44,711 nucleotides of DNA. Source: Natrinema gari JCM 14663 (GTDB taxonomy: Archaea; Halobacteriota; Halobacteria; Halobacteriales; Natrialbaceae). The DNA lies in NCBI RefSeq assembly GCF_000337175.1, contig NZ_AOIJ01000062.1, forward strand, positions 1 through 44,711, written 5' to 3'. Of this stretch, positions 23,228-32,077 are shown in pieces. The notes beneath the pieces were generated by a model, which was given only the letters and a program-made list of their open reading frames with translations, was not told the DNA's origin and made no database searches. A program made the translations under genes and the position numbers. Position 1 is the stretch's first letter, and each line of letters opens with the position of its first letter.

Positions 23228-23617
23228 TGCGCCAATCCTCCCTATTCAGAAGTGGGTAATAAAGGATAGATATCGTGTATTCTGGAACGATACGATTTAG
23301 ATATATTCACGATGTCTGATTTTCTTTTGGGTTATTTTTATTCCCGTATTTCGGACTATATGGCGCATCAGGGTGCGATTCAGGGAAAGAATACTGGACG
23401 TTTATTTCGAGAAAGAGACCGGTGTGTCTTTCCGACGTTCATTCCGAGTTTACGATCATTCCGGATTCGATGACGTTCAAGAACGAGCGAAAGAGACTTA
23501 AGCGGAATCAGTGTCGGGATCGTTATGGTTCGGGGTTAGAAGGCCGTCGGATCGACCCGTGGAATCAGGGCTTATCTCGGCGATAATAAACCACCACTGT
23601 CCCCTAGAGACGACGAA
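23228..23617. other. AT-rich divergent intergenic region (390 bp)
   Basis: This is markedly AT-richer than its surroundings (e.g. GATTTAGATATATTCACGAT and TTTTCTTTTGGGTTATTTTT). It separates two divergently transcribed membrane-protein genes and carries a TATA-like box at each end. No ORF looks coding. It may hold regulator-binding sites or a non-coding RNA; none can be identified by eye. Confidence 0.5.
23579..23592 (+). promoter_or_regulatory. TATA box of the 23618 operon
   Basis: GGCGATAATAAACC is about 32 nt before ATG 23618 and is identical over 14 nt to the element at 17611-17624. Confidence 0.55.
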
Positions 23618-24607
23618 ATGAGCGATACCCACTGGTGGTTCTTCGACCTGGCAGTCGCCATCGCGGTCACTGGCGTCCTCACGTTCGGCATTCTTGCAGG
23701 TGGAAACGGGCTGGTGAGAATCGCGGTGACGATTCCGCTCGTTCTCTTTCTGCCCGGGTATGCACTCGTCTCGGCGCTCTTTCCGGACGAACCGAACGAC
23801 GACTATCGGACCTTTGACGAGGAGAAGACCGGCCTGGGCAGCCCGGTGCTGGTCAGCGGTGGACTCGAGGCGATCGAACGCACGATCCTTTCAGTCGTCT
23901 TGAGTGTCGCGATCGTTCCCGCGATCACCCTTTTTGCAACCGTTACTCCAGGGGGTGTGACCCTCGAACCGATCCTTTCCGGGTTGGCGGTGGTAACCGT
24001 TCTTCTCGCTCTCCTCGCGATCGGCGTTCGGTCCCGCTGTCCGCCGGACCGGCGGTTCACGCCCTCGCTCCCGTCGGTCACTCCGTTCTTCACTCGAGGA
24101 CGTCCGAGTCCGTACGAGCGATCCAACTACCGACCGTACAACGTCGCGATCGGAATCGGGCTGGTGCTCCTGCTCGCAAGCGGTGGCTTCGCCCTCGCGA
24201 ACCCGCCACAGCACGAGGGGTTCACGGAACTGTCGGTCGGCTCACAGAACGTCACCGGAGACACGGACACGATGTATGACTCGACGTATACTGCGGGAGA
24301 ACGACAGGAACTGCAGGCGACGATCACGAACCGGGAACACGACACACGGACCTACACGACCGTGGTACTACTCCAGCGGGTGAGCGACGACGGAACCGGC
24401 GTGACCGTCCGCGAATCGACCGAGATGGACAGACAAACGGCGATGGTTCCCGATGGCGACGCACACCGACAGTCCCTCGAGATCACGCCGACGATGCGGG
24501 GGGACGACCTTCGGCTGACGCTGCTCCTGTACGACGGTGAGCCGCCGGCGGAGCCGACGGTCGACAACGCCTATCGTGCCGTCCGGCTTCCGATCGAGGT
24601 GGAATAG
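23618..24607 (+). CDS. DUF1616 membrane protein
   Basis: The 329-residue protein has four to five transmembrane helices in its first about 195 residues. These include the DUF1616 hallmark PLVLFLPGYALVSALFP (about 41-57). An extracellular beta-sandwich-like domain follows (about 200-329; QELQATITNREHDTRTYTTV, VLLQRVSD). DUF1616 proteins occur in archaeal surface-glycan and S-layer gene clusters but have no established biochemical role. The stop is followed immediately by the next ATG (TAGATG), so the two genes form an operon. Confidence 0.85.
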   Translation: MSDTHWWFFDLAVAIAVTGVLTFGILAGGNGLVRIAVTIPLVLFLPGYALVSALFPDEPNDDYRTFDEEKTGLGSPVLVSGGLEAIERTILSVVLSVAIVPAITLFATVTPGGVTLEPILSGLAVVTVLLALLAIGVRSRCPPDRRFTPSLPSVTPFFTRGRPSPYERSNYRPYNVAIGIGLVLLLASGGFALANPPQHEGFTELSVGSQNVTGDTDTMYDSTYTAGERQELQATITNREHDTRTYTTVVLLQRVSDDGTGVTVRESTEMDRQTAMVPDGDAHRQSLEITPTMRGDDLRLTLLLYDGEPPAEPTVDNAYRAVRLPIEVE

Positions 24608-25192
24608 ATGTGGCCGTGGGAACATCTCGCGTTCGCGTACGTCCTGTACTCGCTGACGGCGAACGTCGTCGTTCGAACGTCGCCCTCGGCCCGCGAAGCG
24701 ATCGCCGTCGCCGTCGGGTCACAGTTCCCGGATCTCGTCGATAAACCGCTCGCCTGGACGGTCGGTCTCACGGAAAGCGGCTACTCGGTCGGGCACTCGC
24801 TGTTCGTCGCTCCGTTCGTTTGCCTCGTGGTATACGCGGTGGCCGCCCGGCGGTGGGAACGGGTCCCCGCTGGCGTCGGTGCCTTCGCGCTCGCGTACCT
24901 CACACACCCGATTGCGGACATGCTCAGCCAGTTGCTCAGGGGACGGGGCGTCGACCTTCGGACCGTCCTCTGGCCGATCGCATCGCCGCCAGCGACGTCT
25001 CACGGTGGCTTCCTCGATCACTTCGTTCGATACTTCGTCCGATACGTGCACCACCTCCTCACCGGTGGGCTGACGGTGCAGCTCGCCTTCCAGTTCCTGT
25101 TGGGGCTCGCCGTTCTGACGCTGTGGCTGTTCGACGGCGCGCCCGTCCTCGCCGACGCCTGGCAGCTGCTGCGCGCCCGCCGGCACCGCTGA
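24608..25192 (+). CDS. YdjM/DUF457-type membrane-bound metal-dependent hydrolase family protein
   Basis: The 194-residue protein has several transmembrane helices and conserved metal-ligand-type residues: EHLAFAYVLYSL, GSQFPDLVDKP, GHSLFVAP and YLTHPIADMLSQ. The His/Asp spacing matches the LexA-regulated YdjM-like inner-membrane family annotated as metal-dependent hydrolases, whose substrate is unknown. It directly follows the DUF1616 gene; a lipid-linked or glycan substrate is a contextual guess. Confidence 0.82.
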   Translation: MWPWEHLAFAYVLYSLTANVVVRTSPSAREAIAVAVGSQFPDLVDKPLAWTVGLTESGYSVGHSLFVAPFVCLVVYAVAARRWERVPAGVGAFALAYLTHPIADMLSQLLRGRGVDLRTVLWPIASPPATSHGGFLDHFVRYFVRYVHHLLTGGLTVQLAFQFLLGLAVLTLWLFDGAPVLADAWQLLRARRHR

Positions 25193-25511
25193 TCGGCGAC
25201 TAACTGCCGTCGAATCGGGATTTATACAGTCGGGGTGACGGTCTCAGCCGAGCCCTGACGCGGCTCCGACCGGGCGTGCGTCGAGAATCGTACAGGGGAG
25301 CAGTGGCGATCATCCTCTCGAGTTCGGGATCGCATGGGTGGCGTCTCAGCATCGAGAAACCCGTCACATCCGGACGGCGGGAGACGGCCGATAGACGGCC
25401 GTTCGCCGGCGACCCGTCCGCCGATCGGGACAGGTCCGTCGGTCCGCCCGCGATCGGAGGTGGGTACGGCAGCCCGAAAAACGACGGGCGGACATCGATG
25501 TCGACGGCCGA
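25193..25511. other. Intergenic region, no gene seen
   Basis: This lies between the 3' ends of two convergent units. GATTTATACAGTC near 25219 looks like a TATA box facing right. The only frame it could serve (from 25276, overlapping the next gene's 3' end on the other strand) has an implausible Ser/Arg/Gly composition. No feature is claimed. Confidence 0.35.
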
Positions 25512-27488
25512 TCAATTACTCGCGGGCGAGGGCGTACACATCGTCACATCCCCGTTCGTGTAGACCGTGGCCTGGTCCGGGCGACAGAGTTGGCCTCGAG
25601 AGAGCTGTGCGATCCGCGTGTTCCCGTCGCCGTCCGTAACGTACGTCGCCTCGGTCGACTGAGCCGATCGATAGACCGTGTAATCGTGGTCCGCGACGCC
25701 GTCCTCTGGAACCGTGGCCGTCGTCGTCGACGGATACGCGCCGGTCCGACTGAACAGGGTTTGATACGGATGATCGGTGTGGAGTTGCTGATCGGGGCGG
25801 ATTTCCGCACCCTGGGGCGACCCGGTCAGCTCGCCGATCGACTCGGCGGCGGCGAGCTCCGATTCATCGTATGCGAGGCGCTCGTGCTGGCTCGAGAAGA
25901 CCGGGTTTTCCGCGTTGCTCTCGGCGGCGAGGACCATCGCGCCCGGATAGACGAGTACGATGACGAGCAACACGGCGGCGACCAGCGCCGGCGTCATGTT
26001 CCCCCGCAGCGTCCGCACGCCGATCGCCCCGAGGACGGCCATCGGGGCGTAGAGGAACGCGAACCAGCGCGTCGGAATGAAGCTCCGAATGCCGAACATC
26101 GGCAGCCCGAGGATGAACACCAGCATGAACGCCGCCGCCAGCAGGAGGGTGAACACCGACTGTTCGGCGCGTCGCCTGTGGACGACGTACAGACAGCCCA
26201 CGAACGTGGCACCGAGCAGGAGCAGGAACCCGAGGTTGTCCACGTAGGGGACGAGCCGTTCCATCAGCGTTGGCGCGGCCTCCGCCGCCGCTTTGGCCCC
26301 GTCGGACGAGTCGCCCGCGGTATTGAGGAAGCCGGCGCTCTCCTCGAGCGTCTGCGTGAAGTAACTCAGGACCGTCGCCAGGAACGAGTCCTGTCGATAC
26401 GGCGTCAGCGACCAGACGAAGATCGTCAGGCCGAGGTTGAACACGACGAGCCCGACGAGGTTGACCGGCTTTTTCGTCCGGAAGACGCTCGCGTCGAGGC
26501 GTGTGAGCCCGAGCGGGCCGACCACGAACACGAGCTGTGCGAGAAACGCCGCGAGCAACAGGACGAGCATGATGAACGTCGACACCTGATGGGTGAGAAT
26601 AACCGCGACGCTCGACAGCAGGAGCAGCGAGAAGTCCCGGATCGTGTACTCGATCCGCATCACTCGGAGTAACGCGTACAACATCGCGAGGAAGAAGACG
26701 AGCCCCAGACTCGTGGGGATGAGGTGCATCCCCCATCTCGCGACGTGGCTCGCGAAGGCGTACAGCGCCGTTGCCAGCACCGCCCATCGCGGCGAGACGA
26801 GCAGGTTCGTGGTCGCGTAGACGAGCAGGACCGAGAGCGGCATCACGAGGCCCACGGAGAGGTACAGCGCGGCGCGAATCGGAACGTCGTACAGCAGCGA
26901 CGACGCGGCGACCAACAGGTGGTAAAACGGCGACCCGTAGTGTTTGTCGTGGGAGATCGCGCCGAGGGACTGGTCCGCGAGAATCGCGTCGATGAACTCG
27001 TGGTGGGTCCAGATGTCGATCCCGATATATCCCGGCGTCGCGTACAGCGCGGTAAACCGGAAGATGAACGCGAAGCAGACGATCTGGAGGAGCAACAGGC
27101 CGGGATTGAGGTCGCGATCGCTCGCGAAGACGATCTGGCCGATGATTAGCGTCCCGACGACGCTCGCCAGTCCGAAGAAGAGGTGCGTTCGCGCCCCCTG
27201 AACGACGGGCAGCAGTATGAGCCCCGCGAGCCCGACCAGGACGGCACTCGGGAGTGCCATCGATACCGCCGACGGCAGGGTCGGGAACGCCCCGGAGTCG
27301 TCCCGCTGATACAGGGAGAGGAGATACAACGTACACGCGGTGCCGAGGAGTACTGGAACGGTATCGAGGTAAATCTGTGACGTGAGAAACCGCAACGGAA
27401 ATAGCACCGCCGCGAGCAGGACGCCGCCGATCGCCGCGACGGTGTCGAGACGCAGCGGTCGCAGCTCCGACAGCGAGCTATACGTCAT
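25512..27488 (-). CDS. Multipass membrane protein, putative GT-C glycosyltransferase
   Basis: The 658-residue protein has about 13-14 transmembrane helices in its first about 510 residues. An early extracytosolic loop carries YATPGYIGIDIWTHHEFIDA (about 150-169), then HDKHYGSPFYHLLVAAS. The acidic residue in this loop and overall topology resemble GT-C enzymes that use polyprenyl-phosphate sugars (PMT/ArnT/AglB-like fold). The last about 140 residues form an outer soluble domain. Its start codon lies inside the GT4 gene's last codons (11-nt overlap), so it is translated with that gene. It could be a polymerase or a late transferase. Confidence 0.8.
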   Translation of the reverse strand: MTYSSLSELRPLRLDTVAAIGGVLLAAVLFPLRFLTSQIYLDTVPVLLGTACTLYLLSLYQRDDSGAFPTLPSAVSMALPSAVLVGLAGLILLPVVQGARTHLFFGLASVVGTLIIGQIVFASDRDLNPGLLLLQIVCFAFIFRFTALYATPGYIGIDIWTHHEFIDAILADQSLGAISHDKHYGSPFYHLLVAASSLLYDVPIRAALYLSVGLVMPLSVLLVYATTNLLVSPRWAVLATALYAFASHVARWGMHLIPTSLGLVFFLAMLYALLRVMRIEYTIRDFSLLLLSSVAVILTHQVSTFIMLVLLLAAFLAQLVFVVGPLGLTRLDASVFRTKKPVNLVGLVVFNLGLTIFVWSLTPYRQDSFLATVLSYFTQTLEESAGFLNTAGDSSDGAKAAAEAAPTLMERLVPYVDNLGFLLLLGATFVGCLYVVHRRRAEQSVFTLLLAAAFMLVFILGLPMFGIRSFIPTRWFAFLYAPMAVLGAIGVRTLRGNMTPALVAAVLLVIVLVYPGAMVLAAESNAENPVFSSQHERLAYDESELAAAESIGELTGSPQGAEIRPDQQLHTDHPYQTLFSRTGAYPSTTTATVPEDGVADHDYTVYRSAQSTEATYVTDGDGNTRIAQLSRGQLCRPDQATVYTNGDVTMCTPSPASN

Positions 27489-28440
27489 TGCTGACCCCCG
27501 TCGGATTCCCGAACGCTTCCTCTCGGCCCACTAGCTCGCAGTACAGTCCGTGGAGGCGTTCCCCGAGGGACTCGACGGCGAGTCCGTCGACCGAATCGCG
27601 GCCGTCGGAGCGACCCCCGTTTTCGACGGCCCGCTCGAGGCCGCCGAGGAGCGCCCCGTCGTGGTCGCTGACGACGCAGTTGGTCACGCCGTGGACCGTC
27701 TCGCGGACGAAGCCGACATCCGTCGAGACGACCGGCAGGTTACACGCGGCGGCTTCCTTGACGACCATCGGGCCGCTCTCGCGTGTCGACGTGACCAGCA
27801 GGACGTCGCTCGCGTTCATGAAGTAGGGCATCGTCTCGTGAGCGACGCCGGAGACGGTTCGGAGGTCGACATCGACGTCCGCACGTTCGACGAGCCGGCG
27901 AGCGCGTGAAAAGTCCTTGACCGATCGGGTCCGGTCGTACGGGAAGAGTGCGACCGGGCGGTCGGTTTCCCAGCCGATGTACTCGCGCGCGCGTGCTCGA
28001 GCCATCGGTCGGAACAGATCGGTGTCGACGCCGAACGGGATCAGTCGGTGGTCGGTCGCGAGTTCGCGTGCCATGGTTCGGCTCGGGACGATCGCGGCGT
28101 CCGACCGGCGGGCGCTGTGGCGACTGATCGATCGGAGCCACGACCGCTCGCCCATGAGATCGGTTCCCCACAGCGTCACGACGACCGGTCGCGTCGGCTG
28201 GGCAAACGCGAACGGGGCGACGAGCCCGTAGTTCGCGTGCACCAGGTCGTACGCCGTCGAGCGGACCTCCGAGAGGAGGGTCGAATACAAGCGGGCGTAC
28301 TCCACCGCCGACCGGCCCGACGCGCCGCTGTGTTCGCCGGGGACTTCGAGGACCGTACAGTCGACGCCGCGAGCCTCGAGAGCGGCCACCTGCTGGTCGA
28401 AAAAGGGCCGCGGCGACGTGACCAGTTGGAGTACCTTCAT
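27478..28440 (-). CDS. GT4 family glycosyltransferase
   Basis: The 320-residue protein has a GT-B fold. The N-terminal Rossmann half includes VLQLVTSPRPFFDQQVAALE and DLVHANYGLVAPFAF. The C-terminal half has IPFGVDTDLFRP, ALFPYDRTRSVKDF, and the donor-binding region STRESGPMVVKEAAACNLPV then VSTDVGFVRETV, typical of GT4 retaining transferases. Length is slightly short but complete. ATG 28440 overlaps the upstream DUF354 stop (TGATG). A much longer open frame through the upstream gene is read-through only. It works with the flanking DUF354 and GT-C genes. Confidence 0.92.
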   Translation of the reverse strand: MKVLQLVTSPRPFFDQQVAALEARGVDCTVLEVPGEHSGASGRSAVEYARLYSTLLSEVRSTAYDLVHANYGLVAPFAFAQPTRPVVVTLWGTDLMGERSWLRSISRHSARRSDAAIVPSRTMARELATDHRLIPFGVDTDLFRPMARARAREYIGWETDRPVALFPYDRTRSVKDFSRARRLVERADVDVDLRTVSGVAHETMPYFMNASDVLLVTSTRESGPMVVKEAAACNLPVVSTDVGFVRETVHGVTNCVVSDHDGALLGGLERAVENGGRSDGRDSVDGLAVESLGERLHGLYCELVGREEAFGNPTGVSNDV

Positions 28441-29510
28441 CAGTGCCCTCGATCGGCTGTCGGCGTCGATCGGCCCGCGGGACGCGGCTGCGCGAGCGTC
28501 TCGAGTTGCCGGACGACGTAGTCCGTGACATCGATCCGCTCGGCGAGCAGGCGCTCGCGACGCCGCGTCCACGTCTCGGCGGGTTCCTCGACGACCGAGA
28601 CGGCTTTCTCGAGCCCGCGCGCGTGTCTCGCATCGCCGTCGTATTCGAACAACAGGCCGTATTCCGCCTCGAGTTCCGTCGTGTAGCCGAGCGAAAGCGG
28701 GTTCACGTAGACCGCGGGCGTGCCGAGCACGGCGGCTTCCGCTGCGGTCGTCGCCCCCTCGCTCAGGACGACATCGGCGGCCGCGAGCAGGTCGTGCAGC
28801 CGGGTCGGCGAGGTCTCGAACCGGTACGATTCGAGGGGGGGCGGGAGTTCTCCCTCCGCCGTGAGCAGGACCTGCAGACCCGCATCCTCGAGCCGGTCGA
28901 CGATCTCCTGAGGGTCGTCGAAGCCGCCGTGGCCGACGTCGTGGGAGGCGTCCCAACTGCTGAGTCGGACGACGGCGACCCGTGCGTCTGGGGCGAGCCC
29001 GACCTCCTCGAGCACCGTTGGATCGGGGGTGAACCGCTCGGGATGGAGATAGGCGAGTTCGTGATAGCCCGGGTACGTCACCTGTTTCGAGCCGATCTCG
29101 TCCCGATAACACGCCGGCGTAGCGATCACGTCCGCGAACGGGTAGCCGAGGGTCGTGATGAGGGTCGCGTGCTCGGTGTCGTAGAAGACGAGACTCGTCG
29201 CCCCCGTAAGCGACGCGACGTGAGCGGCGGCGACGCCGCCGATCGCGGTAATCACGTCGGGATCGAGCCGCTGCGCTCGCCGTAGCAGTCGGAACTCGTA
29301 CGTCGCCTGCACCGCCGCCAGGGAGGCCAGCGAGTCGGCGTCGCCGGCCACGACCTCGTGGTCGATGTCGTACGCCTCGAGGAGCCGAACGGCGACGCCG
29401 CTCTCGCGAGCGAAGACGTGAACGTCGTGGCCTCGCGCGTTCAGTTCCGCGATCGGGTGTCGGAAGAAGTGGACGTGGCCGGGGTGCTGGATCGTTATCA
29501 TCACCCGCAT
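28440..29510 (-). CDS. DUF354 protein (GT-B-like UDP-sugar enzyme family)
   Basis: The 356-residue protein starts MITIQHPGHVHFFRHPIAEL, the characteristic opening of DUF354. It continues with AIGGVAAAHVASLTGATSLV, TPACYRDEIGSKQVTYPGYH, and the C-terminal EGATTAAEAAVLGTPAVYVN. DUF354 proteins resemble UDP-GlcNAc 2-epimerase/GT-B folds and are frequent in archaeal polysaccharide loci; the catalysed step is not established. Start ATG 29510 and stop overlapping the GT4 start give an operon DUF354-GT4-GT-C, probably also including the dehydrogenase 117 nt upstream. Confidence 0.9.
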   Translation of the reverse strand: MRVMITIQHPGHVHFFRHPIAELNARGHDVHVFARESGVAVRLLEAYDIDHEVVAGDADSLASLAAVQATYEFRLLRRAQRLDPDVITAIGGVAAAHVASLTGATSLVFYDTEHATLITTLGYPFADVIATPACYRDEIGSKQVTYPGYHELAYLHPERFTPDPTVLEEVGLAPDARVAVVRLSSWDASHDVGHGGFDDPQEIVDRLEDAGLQVLLTAEGELPPPLESYRFETSPTRLHDLLAAADVVLSEGATTAAEAAVLGTPAVYVNPLSLGYTTELEAEYGLLFEYDGDARHARGLEKAVSVVEEPAETWTRRRERLLAERIDVTDYVVRQLETLAQPRPAGRSTPTADRGH

Positions 29511-29627
29511 CGGCGACCCACCTCCGCGACAGGCCGGCGGCTCGAGACGGCAGTCGCCGTCGACGGCGGTCGACGTGCCGCCCGGGCCACTGATCCGTCG
29601 AAGACGCGTCGCTGGGCTCGCATCGCG

Positions 29628-31034
29628 TCACAACCTCCGGTAGGCGAGTCCCGCGTCGGCGGCGACATCTTCGTCGACCGCGCCGGTCACATCGATCAGG
29701 GCGGGCTCGTCGGCGAGGTCGTCCGCGACCGTCCCGAGATCGAGATGGTCGAACTCCTCGTGGGGCGTCGCGAGCACGACGGCGTCGAAGCCCTCGAACG
29801 AGAGTCGATCCTGGATCTCGATGCCGAACGACTCTCGGGCCGCCTCGTCGTCCGCGAACGGGTCGAACCCCGCAACGTCGATGTCGTACTCCTGCAGTTC
29901 GTCGATGACGGTGCCGATCTTCGAACTTCGAATGTCGCCGACGTCCGGTTTGTACGCCAGCCCCAGCACCAGGACGCGACTCTCGCGGAGCGTCTTGTGA
30001 CACTGGTTGAGCGCCTTGATCGTCAACTCGGCGACGTGGTCGGGGACCGACTCGTTGACCTGCCGGCCCGTTTGCATGAGTTCCGGGTCGAACCCCTCCT
30101 GGGCCGACCGGTACGCGAAGAAGTACGGATCGACCGGAATGCAGTGGCCGCCGACCAGCCCCGGACGGTACTCGTGGAAGTTCCACTTCGTGCCCGCGGC
30201 CTCGAGGACGGCTCGGCCGTCGATGTCCATGGTGTCGAGCGCCATCGTGAGTTCGTTGACGAACGCGATGTTGAGGTCCCGCTGGGCGTTCTCGACGACC
30301 TTGCAGGCCTCGGCGACCTCGATCGACGGCGCGCGATGGACGCCCGCGTCGACGATCGACTCGTACAACGTCGCCACGTCTTCGAGCACCGTCTCTGTCT
30401 GCGCGCTGACGACTTTGACGACGTCTTCGAGGCCGTGGTCGGCGTCGCCCGGCGTGGCGCGTTCCGGGGAGTACCCGACGAAGAAGTCCGTGCCCGCGGT
30501 CAGTCCGGACGCGTCCTCGAGCGCCGGGACGAGTGTTTCGCGCGTCGTGCCCGGGTAGACCGTCGACTCGAGGACGACCGTCGTACCCGGGCCCATCTTC
30601 GATCCGACGGTGGTTGCCGCGCTCTCGACGTAGCCGAGGTCCGGCCGATCGTCGTCGTCGATCGGCGTGGGAACGGCGATGATGACGTAGTCCGCCGCGC
30701 CGATATCGGTCGCGTCGGTCGTATACGAGATGTCGCCGTCCTGGATCGCGTCGTCGGAGAGGTCACCGGTCGTGTCGATCCCCTCCTGCAGTCGACTCAC
30801 CGTCACGTCGTCGACGTCGTAGCCGATGACGCGGTAGTTCGACCGGGCGAACCCGACTGCGAGCGGGAGCCCGACGTATCCCAATCCGACGACGCAGATC
30901 GTCGCTGCATTCGTCGACTGTGTTCTCGAGTGCTCGAGGGCAGTGCCGCCGCCGTCGGGGCTCGATTGTCGTGTGTCCTGGTCGCTCTCCCGATCGTCGG
31001 TTCGCGTCTCCGTGTCGCTGAGTATCGTGGTCAT
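29628..31034 (-). CDS. Nucleotide-sugar dehydrogenase (UDP-glucose/UDP-ManNAc 6-dehydrogenase)
   Basis: The 468-residue protein converts a UDP-hexose(amine) to its uronic acid with two NAD+. It has the Rossmann motif ICVVGLGYVGLPLAVGFARS (46-65), PTPIDDDDRPDL, ESTVYPGTT, and EVAEACKVVENAQRDLNIAF (central helix). The catalytic cysteine is in GLVGGHCIPVDPYF (Cys298), and LVLGLAYKPDVGDIRSSK marks the C-terminal domain. The GGHCIPVDP context resembles WecC/WbpA (UDP-ManNAcA, UDP-GlcNAcA) more than Ugd. The first about 44 residues are an extra disordered acidic extension; a later start is possible. Expected to supply uronic acids for the glycan. Confidence 0.93.
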   Translation of the reverse strand: MTTILSDTETRTDDRESDQDTRQSSPDGGGTALEHSRTQSTNAATICVVGLGYVGLPLAVGFARSNYRVIGYDVDDVTVSRLQEGIDTTGDLSDDAIQDGDISYTTDATDIGAADYVIIAVPTPIDDDDRPDLGYVESAATTVGSKMGPGTTVVLESTVYPGTTRETLVPALEDASGLTAGTDFFVGYSPERATPGDADHGLEDVVKVVSAQTETVLEDVATLYESIVDAGVHRAPSIEVAEACKVVENAQRDLNIAFVNELTMALDTMDIDGRAVLEAAGTKWNFHEYRPGLVGGHCIPVDPYFFAYRSAQEGFDPELMQTGRQVNESVPDHVAELTIKALNQCHKTLRESRVLVLGLAYKPDVGDIRSSKIGTVIDELQEYDIDVAGFDPFADDEAARESFGIEIQDRLSFEGFDAVVLATPHEEFDHLDLGTVADDLADEPALIDVTGAVDEDVAADAGLAYRRL

Positions 31035-31099
31035 GGGTGATGCGGTGTCGCTGCCCCGTCACACAACCGCGTGCAACGATCACTTCGGGATCGGTGCAC
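31031..31099 (-). CDS. Possible leader ORF overlapping the dehydrogenase start (weak)
   Basis: A 22-residue frame from GTG 31099 whose TGA overlaps the dehydrogenase start codon as ATGA. A TATA-like box lies at 31150-31158 on the same strand, about 55 nt upstream of the GTG. The peptide has no similarity to anything recognised. Listed because it repeats the arrangement seen at 9886, 14466, 17470 and 32372; weakest case. Confidence 0.15.
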   Translation of the reverse strand: MHRSRSDRCTRLCDGAATPHHP

Positions 31100-31149
31100 C
31101 CGCGATCGGCGGGGCGTCCCGTGGAACCGACGAGTCGGTGGCGGTGGTT

Positions 31150-31158
31150 TACTATACC
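31150..31158 (-). promoter_or_regulatory. TATA-like box of the dehydrogenase-DUF354-GT4-GT-C unit
   Basis: The minus strand reads GGTATAGTAAACC in this region, about 120 nt before ATG 31034. No comparable element was noticed in the GC-rich 117-nt gap before the DUF354 gene, so it probably drives all four genes. Confidence 0.35.
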
Positions 31159-31288
31159 GCGAATAAACGAGTACGGGAGCGTCACCGAGCGGCTCGTGGC
31201 CGGCGGACGCGCCGCTGGCGGCGTCGGCGGTCCAAGGGTGGACGGCCGACCGAGCGCTTAGAACGTTGTTAACCCCACCTGTACTGCT

Positions 31289-31297
31289 CTATAATGA
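31289..31297 (+). promoter_or_regulatory. TATA-like box of the 31385 regulator
   Basis: CTATAATGA is about 92 nt upstream of ATG 31385. The expected transcript start is near 31320. Confidence 0.35.
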
Positions 31298-31384
31298 AGG
31301 TGGCGTGGATCGCATCCCCGATGCGGTCGGCGACATCGCGACGCTCGTGACTCGATCGCGTACCGACTGCAGCAGACGGGAATC

Positions 31385-32032
31385 ATGGTGTCCACGCCCC
31401 AGCTCGGAGTCAGCGCCCGGCTCGCATCGATGCGGAGCACCGTCTCGGCCGATCCGGGCCCGGCTCCGACACAGCAGCACGACGTGCACGTGATGGCATC
31501 GAGAACGGTCGTTCCGCGGCTCGGCGATCGGTCCGGCGGAACGTTGTCCTGGATACAACTGTTTCGCGTGACGTCGTTCTGGGAGTCCGCCCTGATCGCG
31601 GCGCTGTTCCTGCTGATCAGCGGACTCGTCGGGCTCCGGCTGGCCGCCGCGCTCTCGGATCGCGATATCGACGCGTCGTCGCTGCCGCTGATGGCGGACG
31701 CGGTCGGCGACCGAGACGACTCCGAGCAGCCACCGAACGACACCCACCGCGGGTACGAGTCGTATCTCTCGCCGGAAACGCCATCGCGGCTCCTGAGCGA
31801 CGAGGGTGAGGTGGTTCGACTCCTCATCGCGAATCACGGTCGGATTCGCCAGCATCGAATTACCGAGCGGACCGGCTGGTCGAAGTCGAAAGTGAGCCGG
31901 ATCTGCTCGCGAATGCACGCCGACGGCACGATCGAGAAACGCTCGGTCGGGCGGGAGAACGTCATCACGCTGGCCGATCGACCGGCGACTCGAGAGCAGG
32001 CGACGGACGAAGTCGAGACCCCCGCTCAGTAG
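31385..32032 (+). CDS. Membrane-anchored winged-helix regulator
   Basis: The 215-residue protein has one transmembrane helix at about 63-83 (FWESALIAALFLLISGLVGL). A cytosolic winged-helix domain follows at about 135-200: EVVRLLIANHGRIRQHRITE, TGWSKSKVSRICSRMHADGT, IEKRSVGRENVITL. This TM-plus-MarR/IclR-like design is a haloarchaeal theme (DUF7343-like). It is divergent from the dehydrogenase operon and upstream of glmS, which suggests that it senses the envelope and controls one of them. A T7 run follows about 40 nt after its stop. Confidence 0.85.
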   Translation: MVSTPQLGVSARLASMRSTVSADPGPAPTQQHDVHVMASRTVVPRLGDRSGGTLSWIQLFRVTSFWESALIAALFLLISGLVGLRLAAALSDRDIDASSLPLMADAVGDRDDSEQPPNDTHRGYESYLSPETPSRLLSDEGEVVRLLIANHGRIRQHRITERTGWSKSKVSRICSRMHADGTIEKRSVGRENVITLADRPATREQATDEVETPAQ

Positions 32033-32070
32033 GCACGATCCGACTGCCGTTCACCCACCAGTCACATCGC

Positions 32071-32077
32071 TTTTTTT
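32071..32077 (+). terminator. T-run after the 31385 regulator
   Basis: TTTTTTT lies 39 nt after the stop codon in otherwise GC-rich sequence. Runs of T on the coding strand are the usual archaeal termination signal. Confidence 0.45.

Noticed and set aside
25276-25563. 95-codon plus-strand ORF behind a TATA-like TTTATACAG
   Set aside because: Ser/Arg/Gly-rich, no motif, and it overlaps the 3' end of the membrane GT gene on the other strand. Promoter-like spacing alone is not enough.
27478-30186. Very long minus-strand open frame (about 900 codons) covering the GT4 gene and continuing upstream
   Set aside because: The upstream 580 codons are Arg/Pro/Gly-rich antisense-style translation of the DUF354 and dehydrogenase genes. 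The real GT4 starts at ATG 28440, which overlaps the DUF354 stop.
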